64,000 bases of DNA from Nonlabens xiamenensis (GTDB lineage Bacteria; Bacteroidota; Bacteroidia; Flavobacteriales; Flavobacteriaceae). The stretch lies in the NCBI RefSeq assembly GCF_003865345.1, contig NZ_RMVE01000002.1:248001-312000 (forward strand), read 5' to 3'. The position numbers were made by a program, and so were the translations under genes. Below are positions 43,097-52,572 of this stretch, one piece after another. The stretch's first letter is position 1. Each line of letters opens with the position of its first letter. The notes beneath the pieces are model-generated. The model ran no database searches, was not told the DNA's origin, and saw only the letters and a program-made list of their open reading frames with translations.

Positions 43097-45919
43097 ATGA
43101 AATTAAAGCTTACGCTACTATTGCTTTGGATGGCTGCGGTCGTATATGGCCAGCATGAAACCCATATTCGCGCCTCACTTTACGGTGCTACAGAAACCTT
43201 GGACATCAAGCAGGAATTGCTGGTGGTCAATAATTCTGATCAAGCCTGGGAGGAAGTATACCTGATGGATTGGGCCAACGCCTTTTCCTCTGTAGAGACA
43301 CCATTGGCCATCAGATTTGCAGAAGACTTTAAAAACCGTTTCCAATTTTCTTCTGAAGAAAGCAAGGGACGAACCATTTTTTCCAAGGATTACATCCATG
43401 AAGACTATCGGATTGAGCGACCACAAGATCATCCCGATGTCGTCAGACTGGTTTTAAAAACCCCGATTCCTGCTGGATCAAGTCGAACGCTGAATCTGGC
43501 CTATCAAGTCAGGATTCCTGAAGACGATTTTACAGGGTATGGTCGAACCAGCAAAGATGAGTATGCACTGAGATACTGGTATTTGCACCCAGCCGTGTTT
43601 AACGATGGAAAATGGGAATATTATTCGCATAAATCGATCAATGATTTTCACGGTGCGACTACAAGATTCAAAATCGATCTTCAACTGCCAGCCCGATTAA
43701 AGGCGGTCAGCACGCTCCAAGAGACCTCCGAAATATTTCTTGAGGAACGCAACACTTATCAATTTGAGGGAACCAGCAGACGAGAAGTGCGGCTGCACCT
43801 ACTCAGGCAAATTGACCAATATAAAAATTACAGTGTTCCTGGGCTCGATGTACTGACTAATCTGGAAGACAACGATGTTCCTACGGACATGAAGCTGATT
43901 TTCACAGATCGTATTGCCAGTTTCCTCACTGACAAACTGGGAAGTTTTCCTCGTGAAAAGCTGCTCATTTCAAAAGAGTTCTACAAGGAAAATCCGGTCT
44001 ACGGGTTGAGTTCGCTGCCTAGTTTTATTAACCCCTTCCCGGCAGGCTTCACCTATGAGGTACAATTGCTCAAATCCATGACACGTAGTTGGGTAGATGA
44101 AGGGATCAGCGTCAATCCAAGGCAAGAATCCTGGCTACAGCAAGCCATTATGGTTTATCTAATCATGGAATACCAGGAGGAGTACTATCCTAACTTAAAA
44201 ATAGGCGGGAAACTCAGTGATTTTTGGGGAATTAGAGGCTTTAAAGCCAGCCAACTGAAGTTCAACGATCGTTTTTCCTTACTTTATCTCAACTCTTCCA
44301 GACTCAACTTGGATCAGGCAGCCAATACTCCGGCTGATGAGTTGGTCAAGTATAATCAGCAATTGGGTATCCCTTACAAGGCTGCTATTGGGCTTCATAT
44401 CCTTAAGGACTACCTTGGTGATGACGCCCTAGACAAGTCGCTGAGACAACTCTATCTGGAGCACACCCATTCCAGCGCTACGGTCGATGCCTTTCAACGA
44501 TTACTAGAGCAAAACGCCTCAAAAGATGTGTCTTGGTTTTTTGATGATTATATTACCACCTATAAACGCCTGGACTGGAAGATCAACTCCATCAGGAAAA
44601 CCGATGACTCAATACATTTTAAGCTAAAAAACAAGTCTGGGATTGAAATGCCGGTTCCAGTTTATCTCCTGGACAAGGATAGTATTATTGAAAAGAAATG
44701 GCTGGAAATAAAGGCTATGGATTCGGTGATTTCGCTTTCGCGAAAGCGTGCTAACCGAATTGCACTGAATTATGAACGTTTGATACCAGAGTTCAATCAA
44801 CGGGATAATTACCGGACTTTGAAACCTCTGCCCTCTTTAAATCGTCCCCTAGAATTTAGGTTGTTTAAAGATATAGAGGATCCAGAGCGTGCGCAGGTTT
44901 TCCTTATGCCTGATTTTGAGTTCAATATTTACGATGGATTGACACCTGGCGCTAGATTTTATAATGGGAATCTATTGCCCAAACCTTTCAGGTACAGCAT
45001 TAAACCCGGTTATGGCCTCACTTCCCAGAAAATTGTTGGATCTGTGGGCTTTGGCTATACTCATTTTATAGATAACAGAGAAGAATCGCTGTATCAATTG
45101 AGATACGGACTGAGTGCTAATCGATTTTCCTATGCAGACGATCTTATGTTCCGTAGAGGTAGCGGATGGCTGGCATTCGGATTTAGGCCTGCTGACTTAA
45201 GGAGCAACAAGAGGTCCTCTTTGTCTTTCAGAAATATCTTTGTAGACCGTGACAGGGACCCTGCTAATCCAGTCAATGAACCAGATTACAACGTATTCAC
45301 CATCAATTATAGTTTGTCGGACAACAACCTCAAACGCGTGTTTTCTTATAATCTGGGCACCGAGGTCTCCAGCAGATTTTCCAAGGCCACCTTTAGGATC
45401 AAGTATCGCAAACTTTACAAAAATAACCGTCAGCTTGAATTGAGATTTTTCAGCGGATTGTTTTTGCACAATGAGACCAGGGGAAGTGACAACTTCTTTT
45501 CTTTTGCCTTGGACCGACCAACTGATTATCTTTTTGACTACAACTATTACGGAAGGTCTGAAGATGATGGTTTGTTTTCTCAACAACTGATCGTGGCTGA
45601 AGGTGGTTTTAAATCTCAGTTGGAGCCTGCGTTTGCAGATCAATGGATCGCCACTACAAATGCATCCTATAGCCTCTGGAACTACATTCATGTTTATGGA
45701 GATGTAGGTTTTGTCAAGAACAAAGACCGAGGGGCTAAATTTGTTTATGACAGCGGAGTGAGGTTGAACTTGCTTCAGGATTATTTTGAATTATACTTTC
45801 CAGTTTACAGCAACAATGGATGGGAAATCGCCCAAGATAATTACGATGAGAAAATACGTTTTATCGTTACCCTGGACATCAATACTTTCATCAGATTATT
45901 CACCAGAAGGTGGTACTAG
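43097..45919 (+). CDS. M1-peptidase-like protein without zinc motif, fused to an outer-membrane beta-barrel
   Basis: A 940-aa protein with a signal peptide (MKLKLTLLLLWMAAVVYGQ). Residues 20-230 resemble the N-terminal beta-domain of M1 (gluzincin) aminopeptidases. At about 318-350, where HExxH-18-E is expected, the sequence reads LLKSMTRSWVDEGISVN, with LQQAIMVYLIMEY after it. The zinc-binding His residues are absent, so it is probably inactive. From about 625 the sequence alternates in the manner of a beta-barrel (GYGLTSQK, RYGLSANRFSYADDLMF, FRIKYRKLYKNN) and ends in aromatic WY. It should be in the outer membrane. It shares 42 bp with the following E1 gene and carries a palindrome copy at 44734. 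Confidence 0.82.
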   Translation: MKLKLTLLLLWMAAVVYGQHETHIRASLYGATETLDIKQELLVVNNSDQAWEEVYLMDWANAFSSVETPLAIRFAEDFKNRFQFSSEESKGRTIFSKDYIHEDYRIERPQDHPDVVRLVLKTPIPAGSSRTLNLAYQVRIPEDDFTGYGRTSKDEYALRYWYLHPAVFNDGKWEYYSHKSINDFHGATTRFKIDLQLPARLKAVSTLQETSEIFLEERNTYQFEGTSRREVRLHLLRQIDQYKNYSVPGLDVLTNLEDNDVPTDMKLIFTDRIASFLTDKLGSFPREKLLISKEFYKENPVYGLSSLPSFINPFPAGFTYEVQLLKSMTRSWVDEGISVNPRQESWLQQAIMVYLIMEYQEEYYPNLKIGGKLSDFWGIRGFKASQLKFNDRFSLLYLNSSRLNLDQAANTPADELVKYNQQLGIPYKAAIGLHILKDYLGDDALDKSLRQLYLEHTHSSATVDAFQRLLEQNASKDVSWFFDDYITTYKRLDWKINSIRKTDDSIHFKLKNKSGIEMPVPVYLLDKDSIIEKKWLEIKAMDSVISLSRKRANRIALNYERLIPEFNQRDNYRTLKPLPSLNRPLEFRLFKDIEDPERAQVFLMPDFEFNIYDGLTPGARFYNGNLLPKPFRYSIKPGYGLTSQKIVGSVGFGYTHFIDNREESLYQLRYGLSANRFSYADDLMFRRGSGWLAFGFRPADLRSNKRSSLSFRNIFVDRDRDPANPVNEPDYNVFTINYSLSDNNLKRVFSYNLGTEVSSRFSKATFRIKYRKLYKNNRQLELRFFSGLFLHNETRGSDNFFSFALDRPTDYLFDYNYYGRSEDDGLFSQQLIVAEGGFKSQLEPAFADQWIATTNASYSLWNYIHVYGDVGFVKNKDRGAKFVYDSGVRLNLLQDYFELYFPVYSNNGWEIAQDNYDEKIRFIVTLDINTFIRLFTRRWY
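44734..44747. repeat. 14-bp palindrome GCTTTCGCGAAAGC (copy 10)
   Basis: Perfect, 16 bp with flanks. It lies in the M1-like gene, read as ISLSRKRA, the third frame. Confidence 0.95.
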
Positions 45920-45926
45920 CAGGCTA

Positions 45927-45957
45927 TTGCAATAGGCCGTGATAAAGCCTACCTTTG
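45927..45957 (+). promoter_or_regulatory. Bacteroidota-type promoter upstream of the second E1 gene
   Basis: -33 TTG at 45927-45929, a 20-bp spacer, and TACCTTTG at 45950-45957 matching TAnnTTTG. Transcription should start near 45962-45966, at or just past the first ATG (45962). Confidence 0.6.
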
Positions 45958-45961
45958 CAAT

Positions 45962-48391
45962 ATGACAAAAAATGCCATGGAAGATCTGATCAATGAACCT
46001 CAACAACTGGCCAAGGAAGACTTTAAAGAAGAGCTTCTCAAGGATTATCGTATCGCAGTGACCAGTAGGGAATGTAGTTTATTAGGAAGACGTGAAGTCT
46101 TAACCGGAAAAGCCAAATTTGGAATTTTTGGTGATGGAAAAGAACTCCCGCAACTCGCCTGGGCACGTTCTTTTGAAAACGGAGATTTCAGAAGCGGCTA
46201 CTACCGTGATCAAACCTTTATGATGGCTATCGGCGAACTCACCATTGAGCAGTTCTTTGCCGGTTTATATGCCAATACTGATATCCAGCTTGAGCCCATG
46301 AGTGCTGGAAGGCAAATGGGCGGACATTTTGCCACGCACAGCCTGAATGAGGATGGTAGCTGGAAAAGATTAGTGGATCAAAAAAACTCAAGCGCAGACA
46401 TCTCTCCTACTGCCGGTCAAATGCCTAGATTGTTAGGCTTAGCACAAGCTTCTAAGATCTACAGGCACAACAAGGCTATTCCAGAAGACAATGGTTTTTC
46501 CAATAATGGAAACGAAGTGGCTTGGGGAACTATAGGTAACGCCAGTACTAGTGAAGGACATTTCTGGGAAACTTTTAATGCTGCCGGAGTATTACAGGTA
46601 CCGATGGTGATCAGTGTATGGGATGATGAATACGGTATTTCTGTACATGCTAAGCATCAAACTACCAAAGAAAGTATCAGTAAAATCCAAGCAGGGTTCC
46701 AACGCGATGAAAACGACAAGGGTTTTGAAATTCTAACCGTCAAAGGATGGGATTATCCCGAATTGGTGGCTACCTATGAACAAGCCAGCAAAATTGCGCG
46801 GGAGGAACATGTACCTGTTATGATACACGTCCAGGAGCTTACACAGCCTCAAGGTCACAGCACCAGTGGATCACACGAGCGCTACAAGGACAAGGACAGA
46901 TTAGACTGGGAACAGCAATACGACTGTAACAAACAGTTCCGCAGCTGGTTGATTGATAACGGATTCAGTAACGACCAAGAACTGGATCAAATCGAGAAGG
47001 AGATTAAAAAAGAGGTACGTGATGGCAAGAAAAAGGCCTGGAATGCTTACCTCAACCCTATTTTAAAGGAGCGGGATGAAGCCGTTGCCCTTTTGGAGAA
47101 GGTAGCTGGAGTTTCTGAACAACAAGTGTTCATACAGCCTTTGATCAAATCTCTAGCAGACGAAAAAGAACCTTATCGCAAAAATGTATTAGAAACTGTA
47201 CGCCAGGTATTGCGTTATACCCTAGGTGAACGCCACGAGTCTATCAGCCGCCTCTATCAGTGGATGCAGCAACACAAAGATAGTACTCAGAAAAAGTACA
47301 GCAGCGACCTGTACAGTCAGTCCAGCAAAGCCGCTACCAAGATTGAAGCGATCGCTCCTATATATGATGACTCCAGCAAGGAAGTAGATGGACGGGTGGT
47401 CATGAGGGACAATTTTGACGCCATCTTTAGCGCAAAACCTGAAGCCATGGTTTTTGGTGAGGACGCGGGAGAAATAGGTGATGTGAATCAAGGTCTAGAA
47501 GGCATGCAGGAAAAATATGGCAAGTTCAGGGTTTCTGATGCTGGTATTAGAGAGGCCACAATTTTAGGGCAAGGTATTGGACTAGCCATGAGAGGCTTAC
47601 GTCCAATCGCTGAAATCCAATACCTAGATTATCTCTTGTATTGTCTTCAAATCATGAGTGATGACTTGGCCACTCTACAATACCGAACCGCAGGAAAACA
47701 AAAAGCGCCGGTGATTGTACGTACACGTGGGCACCGACTAGAAGGAATATGGCACAGCGGCTCTCAAATGGGAGGGATTATTAATTTGGTGCGTGGTATA
47801 CATGTACTGGTTCCCAGAAACATGACCCAAGCGGCAGGGTTTTATAATACCATGATGGAAAGTGATGAACCAGCCCTAATAGTAGAGTGTCTGAATGGTT
47901 ATCGATTAAAAGAGAAACTACCCTCAAATTTGGGCGAGTTTAAAACGCCTGTAGGCAAAGTGGAAAAATTAAGGGATGGAAATGATATCACGATTCTGTC
48001 CTATGGATCTACCTTGAGATTGGTAGGAGAAGCCGCCGTAGAATTAGAGCGTGCTGGTATTGATGTAGAAATTATTGATGCCCAGTCTCTACTCCCATTT
48101 GACCTTGAACATGACACGTTAAAAAGTGTGACTAAAACCAATCGACTACTGGTCATTGATGAGGACGTGCCGGGTGGCGCCAGCGCTTATTTACTGGATC
48201 AAGTATTAAATCACCAAAAAGCCTGGCCACATCTGGATAGCCAACCACAATGTCTTACAGCTCAAGCCCACAGACCTGCCTATGGTACCGATGGAGATTA
48301 TTTCTCCAAACCTAGTGTAGACGATATATTTGACAAAGTCTACGAGATCATGCATGAGGTCAACCCAAGTCAGTATCCCAAGCATATATAA
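45962..48391 (+). CDS. second fused 2-oxo acid dehydrogenase E1-type, thiamine-dependent protein
   Basis: An 809-aa protein joining an E1-alpha-like part (about 1-400; SAGRQMGGHFATH, IGNASTSEGHFWE...WDDEYGISV as the thiamine diphosphate motif) and an E1-beta-like part (about 470-809; GEDAGEIGDVNQG, EATILGQGIGLAMRGLRPIAEIQYLDYLL). It differs from the 687-aa fusion at 24747 in length and linker, so it is a separate paralogue. The substrate cannot be told; no E2 or E3 gene lies next to it. The promoter at 45927 puts the first base of the mRNA near the first ATG, so translation may start at that ATG without a leader or at ATG 45977. It is followed 3 bp later by the ion channel gene. Confidence 0.85.
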   Translation: MTKNAMEDLINEPQQLAKEDFKEELLKDYRIAVTSRECSLLGRREVLTGKAKFGIFGDGKELPQLAWARSFENGDFRSGYYRDQTFMMAIGELTIEQFFAGLYANTDIQLEPMSAGRQMGGHFATHSLNEDGSWKRLVDQKNSSADISPTAGQMPRLLGLAQASKIYRHNKAIPEDNGFSNNGNEVAWGTIGNASTSEGHFWETFNAAGVLQVPMVISVWDDEYGISVHAKHQTTKESISKIQAGFQRDENDKGFEILTVKGWDYPELVATYEQASKIAREEHVPVMIHVQELTQPQGHSTSGSHERYKDKDRLDWEQQYDCNKQFRSWLIDNGFSNDQELDQIEKEIKKEVRDGKKKAWNAYLNPILKERDEAVALLEKVAGVSEQQVFIQPLIKSLADEKEPYRKNVLETVRQVLRYTLGERHESISRLYQWMQQHKDSTQKKYSSDLYSQSSKAATKIEAIAPIYDDSSKEVDGRVVMRDNFDAIFSAKPEAMVFGEDAGEIGDVNQGLEGMQEKYGKFRVSDAGIREATILGQGIGLAMRGLRPIAEIQYLDYLLYCLQIMSDDLATLQYRTAGKQKAPVIVRTRGHRLEGIWHSGSQMGGIINLVRGIHVLVPRNMTQAAGFYNTMMESDEPALIVECLNGYRLKEKLPSNLGEFKTPVGKVEKLRDGNDITILSYGSTLRLVGEAAVELERAGIDVEIIDAQSLLPFDLEHDTLKSVTKTNRLLVIDEDVPGGASAYLLDQVLNHQKAWPHLDSQPQCLTAQAHRPAYGTDGDYFSKPSVDDIFDKVYEIMHEVNPSQYPKHI

Positions 48392-48394
48392 TCC

Positions 48395-49270
48395 ATGTCT
48401 ATCGAGCCCAGGAAATCATCTAAAAAGTGGAGACGTAAGCTACATGAAGTAATTTATGAAGCTGATACTCCAGCGGGCAAGACCTTTGATGTAATCCTTC
48501 TGATAGTGATCATTATCAGTTTGATCCTGGTGATGCTAGAAAGCGTTCCAAAATTGGGTGAGCGCTACGAAGATGAGTTTATCATCGCAGAGTGGGTAAT
48601 TACTATTTTTTTCAGCATTGAGTACGTCCTTCGTATCATCTCAATAAACAAACCTACCAAGTACATTTTCAGCTTTTACGGTATCATCGACTTCTTATCG
48701 ACAATCCCACTATATCTTACCTTCTTTTTTGGCGGTCTCAATGCATTGATCGCTGTGAGGTCATTAAGATTGTTACGTGTGTTCAGGATTTTGAAGGTGA
48801 CCCGATATATAGGTGAAGCAGAAAAACTGAGCAAAGCTATACGGGCAAGCGCTCCCAAAATAGCCGTGTTTCTATTTGCCGTGCTGGTCGTGTCCATCAT
48901 CATGGGAACCTTGATGTACTTAGTAGAAGGACCAGAAAGCGGATTTATCAGTATCCCGGTTTCTATTTACTGGTGTATCGTGACCCTTACTACGGTTGGG
49001 TTTGGAGACATTGCTCCTGTTACTCCGTTGGGACAATTCCTGGCTACACTGATCATGATCATGGGATACGGTATCATAGCCGTTCCTACAGGAATAGTCA
49101 GTGCCGAATTCACTCACGGGTCCAAAAATAATCAAGCTGACTCCTCTTCGGAAAAGGCGACGGAATATCGTCACGTGAATACACAGGTATGCCAGAACTG
49201 CCTGGCCAATAAACATCAGGATGATGCATCCTTCTGTCATAAATGCGGGTATTCTTTAGATGTCAATTAA
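48395..49270 (+). CDS. voltage-gated-like potassium ion channel
   Basis: A 291-aa protein with six transmembrane segments. S4 is Arg-rich (AVRSLRLLRVFRILKVTRY, about 116-134). The pore carries the K+ selectivity filter TVGFGD (near 200-205), preceded by PVSIYWCIVTLT. The C-terminal tail, facing the cytoplasm, ends with two CxxC pairs (CQNC and CHKC), a probable zinc ribbon, which is uncommon in Kv-type channels. The start lies 3 bp after the E1 gene stop, and the stop overlaps miaA by 11 bp, so these genes are in one operon. Confidence 0.92.
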   Translation: MSIEPRKSSKKWRRKLHEVIYEADTPAGKTFDVILLIVIIISLILVMLESVPKLGERYEDEFIIAEWVITIFFSIEYVLRIISINKPTKYIFSFYGIIDFLSTIPLYLTFFFGGLNALIAVRSLRLLRVFRILKVTRYIGEAEKLSKAIRASAPKIAVFLFAVLVVSIIMGTLMYLVEGPESGFISIPVSIYWCIVTLTTVGFGDIAPVTPLGQFLATLIMIMGYGIIAVPTGIVSAEFTHGSKNNQADSSSEKATEYRHVNTQVCQNCLANKHQDDASFCHKCGYSLDVN

Positions 49271-50171
49271 AACACTTATTTGCATTGTCGGACCCACCGG
49301 TATAGGCAAAACTGCCCTTAGTATCGCTTTCGCGAAAGCGTACAACACAAGCATCTTGTCCTCAGATTCAAGACAGTTCTACAAAGAAATGACTATAGGC
49401 ACAGCGGTTCCTGAGAAAGAAGAACTAGAAGCTGCACCACATCATTTTATACAGAACAGAAGTATACATGATGCATATTCTGTTGGTGATTTTGAACGGG
49501 AAGTCACTCAGTTGTTACCTGAACTTTTTCACAAAAACAAGCTTTTAATTATGGTAGGTGGAAGTGCACTTTATGAAAAAGCAGTGACCCACGGATTAGA
49601 TGATTTACCTGAGGTTCCATCGGAGGTTTTGCAAAGTATAACCGCTGAATTTGAACAGCATGGTTTGCCTTGGTTACAAGAAATGGTAAAGCAAGTGGAC
49701 CCTGTATTTTATGCGCAAACGGATGTCCAAAACCCGCGCCGACTTCTACGTGCTTTATCTGTTTACAACGCTACCGGCAAAAGATTGAGTAGCCTACAAA
49801 CAGGAACCCCCAGGCAACGCGATTTTAATGTGATTAAGGTAGGCCTGTATGCAGAGCGTCCCGCGTTATATGAACGCATCAATCAGCGTGTTGATCGTAT
49901 GGTAGAAATTGGTCTAGCTGAAGAAGCCAAACGACTGTATCCTTATCGTCACCTCAAGGCACTACAAACCGTAGGATACCAAGAGTTTTTTGGAGAGTTT
50001 GATGGTCTCCACAACAGGGCTGAAAGTATAAGGTTGGTCAAACGCAATACCAGAAGATTTGCCAAACGACAATTGACCTGGTATCGGAAGGATAAAGATG
50101 TCCACTGGTTCCACTATCAGACCTGCCATACTGAGATCATACGGCAGGTCAGTGGATTACTTATGGAATAA
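49260..50171 (+). CDS. miaA: tRNA dimethylallyltransferase
   Basis: A 303-aa enzyme with the P-loop VGPTGIGKTAL (about 9-19), DSRQFYKEMTIGTA (about 36-49) and QNPRRLLRALSVYNATGK. MiaA attaches dimethylallyl to A37 of tRNAs that read codons starting with U. The start overlaps the ion-channel stop by 11 bp. The palindrome copy at 49326 encodes SIAFAKAYN directly after the P-loop, where miaA normally has similar residues, so the insertion is tolerated or matches the native sequence. Confidence 0.95.
   Translation: MSIKTLICIVGPTGIGKTALSIAFAKAYNTSILSSDSRQFYKEMTIGTAVPEKEELEAAPHHFIQNRSIHDAYSVGDFEREVTQLLPELFHKNKLLIMVGGSALYEKAVTHGLDDLPEVPSEVLQSITAEFEQHGLPWLQEMVKQVDPVFYAQTDVQNPRRLLRALSVYNATGKRLSSLQTGTPRQRDFNVIKVGLYAERPALYERINQRVDRMVEIGLAEEAKRLYPYRHLKALQTVGYQEFFGEFDGLHNRAESIRLVKRNTRRFAKRQLTWYRKDKDVHWFHYQTCHTEIIRQVSGLLME
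49326..49339. repeat. 14-bp palindrome GCTTTCGCGAAAGC (copy 11)
   Basis: Perfect, 16 bp with flanks. It lies in miaA, read as SIAFAKAY. Confidence 0.95.
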
Positions 50172-50178
50172 TTTATTT

Positions 50179-50895
50179 TTAATAATCTACCTGGTCCTTA
50201 ACCAATAGACGGAAACCTTCTCCGTGGATATTCACAATCTCAACATTGTCATCATCTTTGAGATACTTACGCAACTTGGCGATATAGACATCCATCGATC
50301 TTGAGGTGAAATAGTTGTCGTCTCTCCAGATCTTTGTCAAGGCGAGTTCGCGAGGCATTAGATCATTGAGGTGAAGTGCAAGCAAACGCAGCAATTCGTT
50401 TTCCTTTGGTGAGAGTTTTACAGGCTCTTGGTCTTTATAGGAAAGAAACCTTAGTTTAGAGTTCAAGTGGAAGTTACCGACCTGGAATTCAAATTCCTTG
50501 GAGTCAGCGATACTGTCTTGCCCTTTGCGCTGCATGATAGCTTTGATTTTCATCAAAAGCACTTCACTGTCAAAAGGTTTATTTAGGTAATCATCAGCTC
50601 CCACTTTATAGCCACGTAATACATCTTCCTTCATCGCTTTGGCTGTAAGGAATATGATCGGTACTTCTTCGTTTTTTTCGCGTATTTCCTTGGCGAGTGT
50701 AAAACCATCTTTATAGGGCATCATCACATCAAGGATACATAGGTCATAGTTATCTTTCTTGAATTTTTCAAAACCTTCCATACCATTTTTGGCGTGGGTG
50801 ACGTCAAAATCATTCATCAGTAGGTAATCCTTGAGGACCGTCCCAAAATTGGGATCATCCTCTACAAGTAAAATCTTTTTGTTTTCAGTTTCCAT
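50179..50895 (-). CDS. OmpR family response regulator
   Basis: A 238-aa regulator. The receiver has VEDDPNFG near the N-terminus, the phospho-Asp in CILDVMMPYKDG near 54 and the conserved Lys in LNKPFDSE near 105. The winged-helix DNA-binding domain is at about 135-235 (LSPKENELLRLLALHLN, RSMDVYIAKLRKYL). It lies 22 bp downstream of the histidine kinase gene and is its partner. The pair resembles the RprX/RprY type of Bacteroidetes, but the target genes are unknown. Confidence 0.92.
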   Translation of the reverse strand: METENKKILLVEDDPNFGTVLKDYLLMNDFDVTHAKNGMEGFEKFKKDNYDLCILDVMMPYKDGFTLAKEIREKNEEVPIIFLTAKAMKEDVLRGYKVGADDYLNKPFDSEVLLMKIKAIMQRKGQDSIADSKEFEFQVGNFHLNSKLRFLSYKDQEPVKLSPKENELLRLLALHLNDLMPRELALTKIWRDDNYFTSRSMDVYIAKLRKYLKDDDNVEIVNIHGEGFRLLVKDQVDY

Positions 50896-50917
50896 AAATA
50901 ATTAAATTTAGTTGTGT

Positions 50918-52492
50918 TTAAGTGATTAGCGGCAAGTGGATACTAAAGGTACTCCCACTTCCCTTGACGCTGTCCACGTGGATCTCTCCACCGCAGTCGT
51001 CCAAAATTCGTTTGGCATAAGCCAGTCCCAGTCCGTGCCCTTTGACATTGTGGATGTCACCTGTGTGTTCTCTGAAGAACTTTTGAAAGGCTTGCCGTTG
51101 GGCTTGCTTACTCATCCCTATCCCCTGATCACGCACCTTAATTACGATCATGTTCTTTACGTTTTCTGTAAAGACATCGATCACAGGTGCATCTTCAGTA
51201 TATTTAATGGCATTCTCTAAAATATTGACCACCACATTAGTCATATGGCTTTCATTGGCCAGCACTTCTGTGCGTAAAGCTCCCAGATGCGTATGAAGTA
51301 TTCCATTCCTCTCTTCCAGGATCAATTGTATGTGTGAGATACTATCAGTGATGATCTCATTCATATCGATGCGCTCCTTTTCAATATTCAAGTCGTTCTT
51401 CTCCAGCTTTGAAATCTGTAGCACATTTTCTACCTGGCTGTGCATACGCTTGTTTTCCTCCCTGATCATATGTAGGTAATTCTTTACCTTCTCTGGATCC
51501 GAGGCAATCTTAGGATGTTTTAAGGAGTCCAAAGCAAGATTGATGGTTGCGATAGGCGTCTTGAACTCATGGGTCATGTTATTGATAAAATCAGTTTTGA
51601 TCTGAGAGATCTGTCGCTGCTTAAATATCTGGTTGATGGCATTGGAATAAGCAATCACAATTACCGTAGTAAAGATTAATGATAACAATGCCATTCCTAC
51701 TACAGTAGAGAGGATATAACTTTTTCTATCTGGCAAATTCAGGTACAACATATAGGAGCCTTTCCCGGTACTTGACGACTTGAACAATGGATACCCATAA
51801 GTTGCCTCTGGCAAGAAATTGAAATCAACCGACTGGATTCGGGTGGCGTAATCGTCTTGATAGATAGCATATTCAAAATTGGTATCTATATCGCGCTTGC
51901 TCAATTCGGCTTTTATTAAAGCGTAAACTTGATCTTGGGACACCCGTTGGGTAATCGGCAGGAGGCTATTAAATGCATTGATTTGGCTGGCGGCTGCACG
52001 CTTCTCATATTCGTCTAATTGGGATAACTCTTGGTATGACTCATCCTTTTGAGCTGTAGTTCCATCGGCATCAGCAGAGCTTTTGGTAGACTTTTCCTTT
52101 TTACTAAACAGCTTGGTAAAGGTGATGCTATCCAAATCGATATCCAACAACTGCGGATTTAACTTATAGCTTTCGGTCAGTAAGCTATTACTGTAAGTAG
52201 TAGTTTCATCTTGGTTAGCATCCCGCTCAATTAAAAGTAGTTCGCGTACACTTCGGGAATCTGGCTCTAAGCCTAGACTATCCTTCAGGCGTTCCAATGA
52301 GTTATACAGACGATCTATTTCACTGTTTTCCAGTTTGGTAGAAACCGTTACTAGTGTTTGCTTGATGGCAAAAGAAAATTGCTCTTCCTTGTTATTGATA
52401 CTATTAATGATCCAATAAATCTGAACCACGATAATACCCGCGAGGGAAAGACTCATTAAACCAATTAGGAAATATAGTAGACGCTTTTGCAC
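50918..52492 (-). CDS. sensor histidine kinase (two-component)
   Basis: A 524-aa membrane kinase. Two transmembrane segments (about 5-27 and 262-285) flank a periplasmic region rich in charged and Ser residues. The HisKA domain has NNMTHEFKTPIATI (phospho-His near 310). The HATPase domain has the N box (VVNILENAIKYTED), G1 (VRDQGIGMSK) and G2 (GHGLGLAYAKRI). It pairs with the OmpR regulator downstream, and an 80-bp gap separates it from coaE. Confidence 0.92.
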   Translation of the reverse strand: MQKRLLYFLIGLMSLSLAGIIVVQIYWIINSINNKEEQFSFAIKQTLVTVSTKLENSEIDRLYNSLERLKDSLGLEPDSRSVRELLLIERDANQDETTTYSNSLLTESYKLNPQLLDIDLDSITFTKLFSKKEKSTKSSADADGTTAQKDESYQELSQLDEYEKRAAASQINAFNSLLPITQRVSQDQVYALIKAELSKRDIDTNFEYAIYQDDYATRIQSVDFNFLPEATYGYPLFKSSSTGKGSYMLYLNLPDRKSYILSTVVGMALLSLIFTTVIVIAYSNAINQIFKQRQISQIKTDFINNMTHEFKTPIATINLALDSLKHPKIASDPEKVKNYLHMIREENKRMHSQVENVLQISKLEKNDLNIEKERIDMNEIITDSISHIQLILEERNGILHTHLGALRTEVLANESHMTNVVVNILENAIKYTEDAPVIDVFTENVKNMIVIKVRDQGIGMSKQAQRQAFQKFFREHTGDIHNVKGHGLGLAYAKRILDDCGGEIHVDSVKGSGSTFSIHLPLIT

Positions 52493-52543
52493 GCCCCAAA
52501 TTTAACGTTTAGCTAAACTGTTAAAAAGCCTTTAACCTTATAT

Positions 52544-52551
52544 TAACTTTG
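52544..52551 (+). promoter_or_regulatory. TAACTTTG, promoter-like element pointing into the 3' end of coaE
   Basis: Matches TAnnTTTG and would drive plus-strand transcription antisense to coaE. The -33 region is weak (TTAA), and no plus-strand gene follows. It is uncertain. Confidence 0.2.
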
Positions 52552-52572
52552 CAAAATAAATGGATAAAACCA

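Noticed and set aside
45197-45691. 164-codon minus-strand frame
   Set aside because: It is antisense to the barrel part of the M1-like gene.
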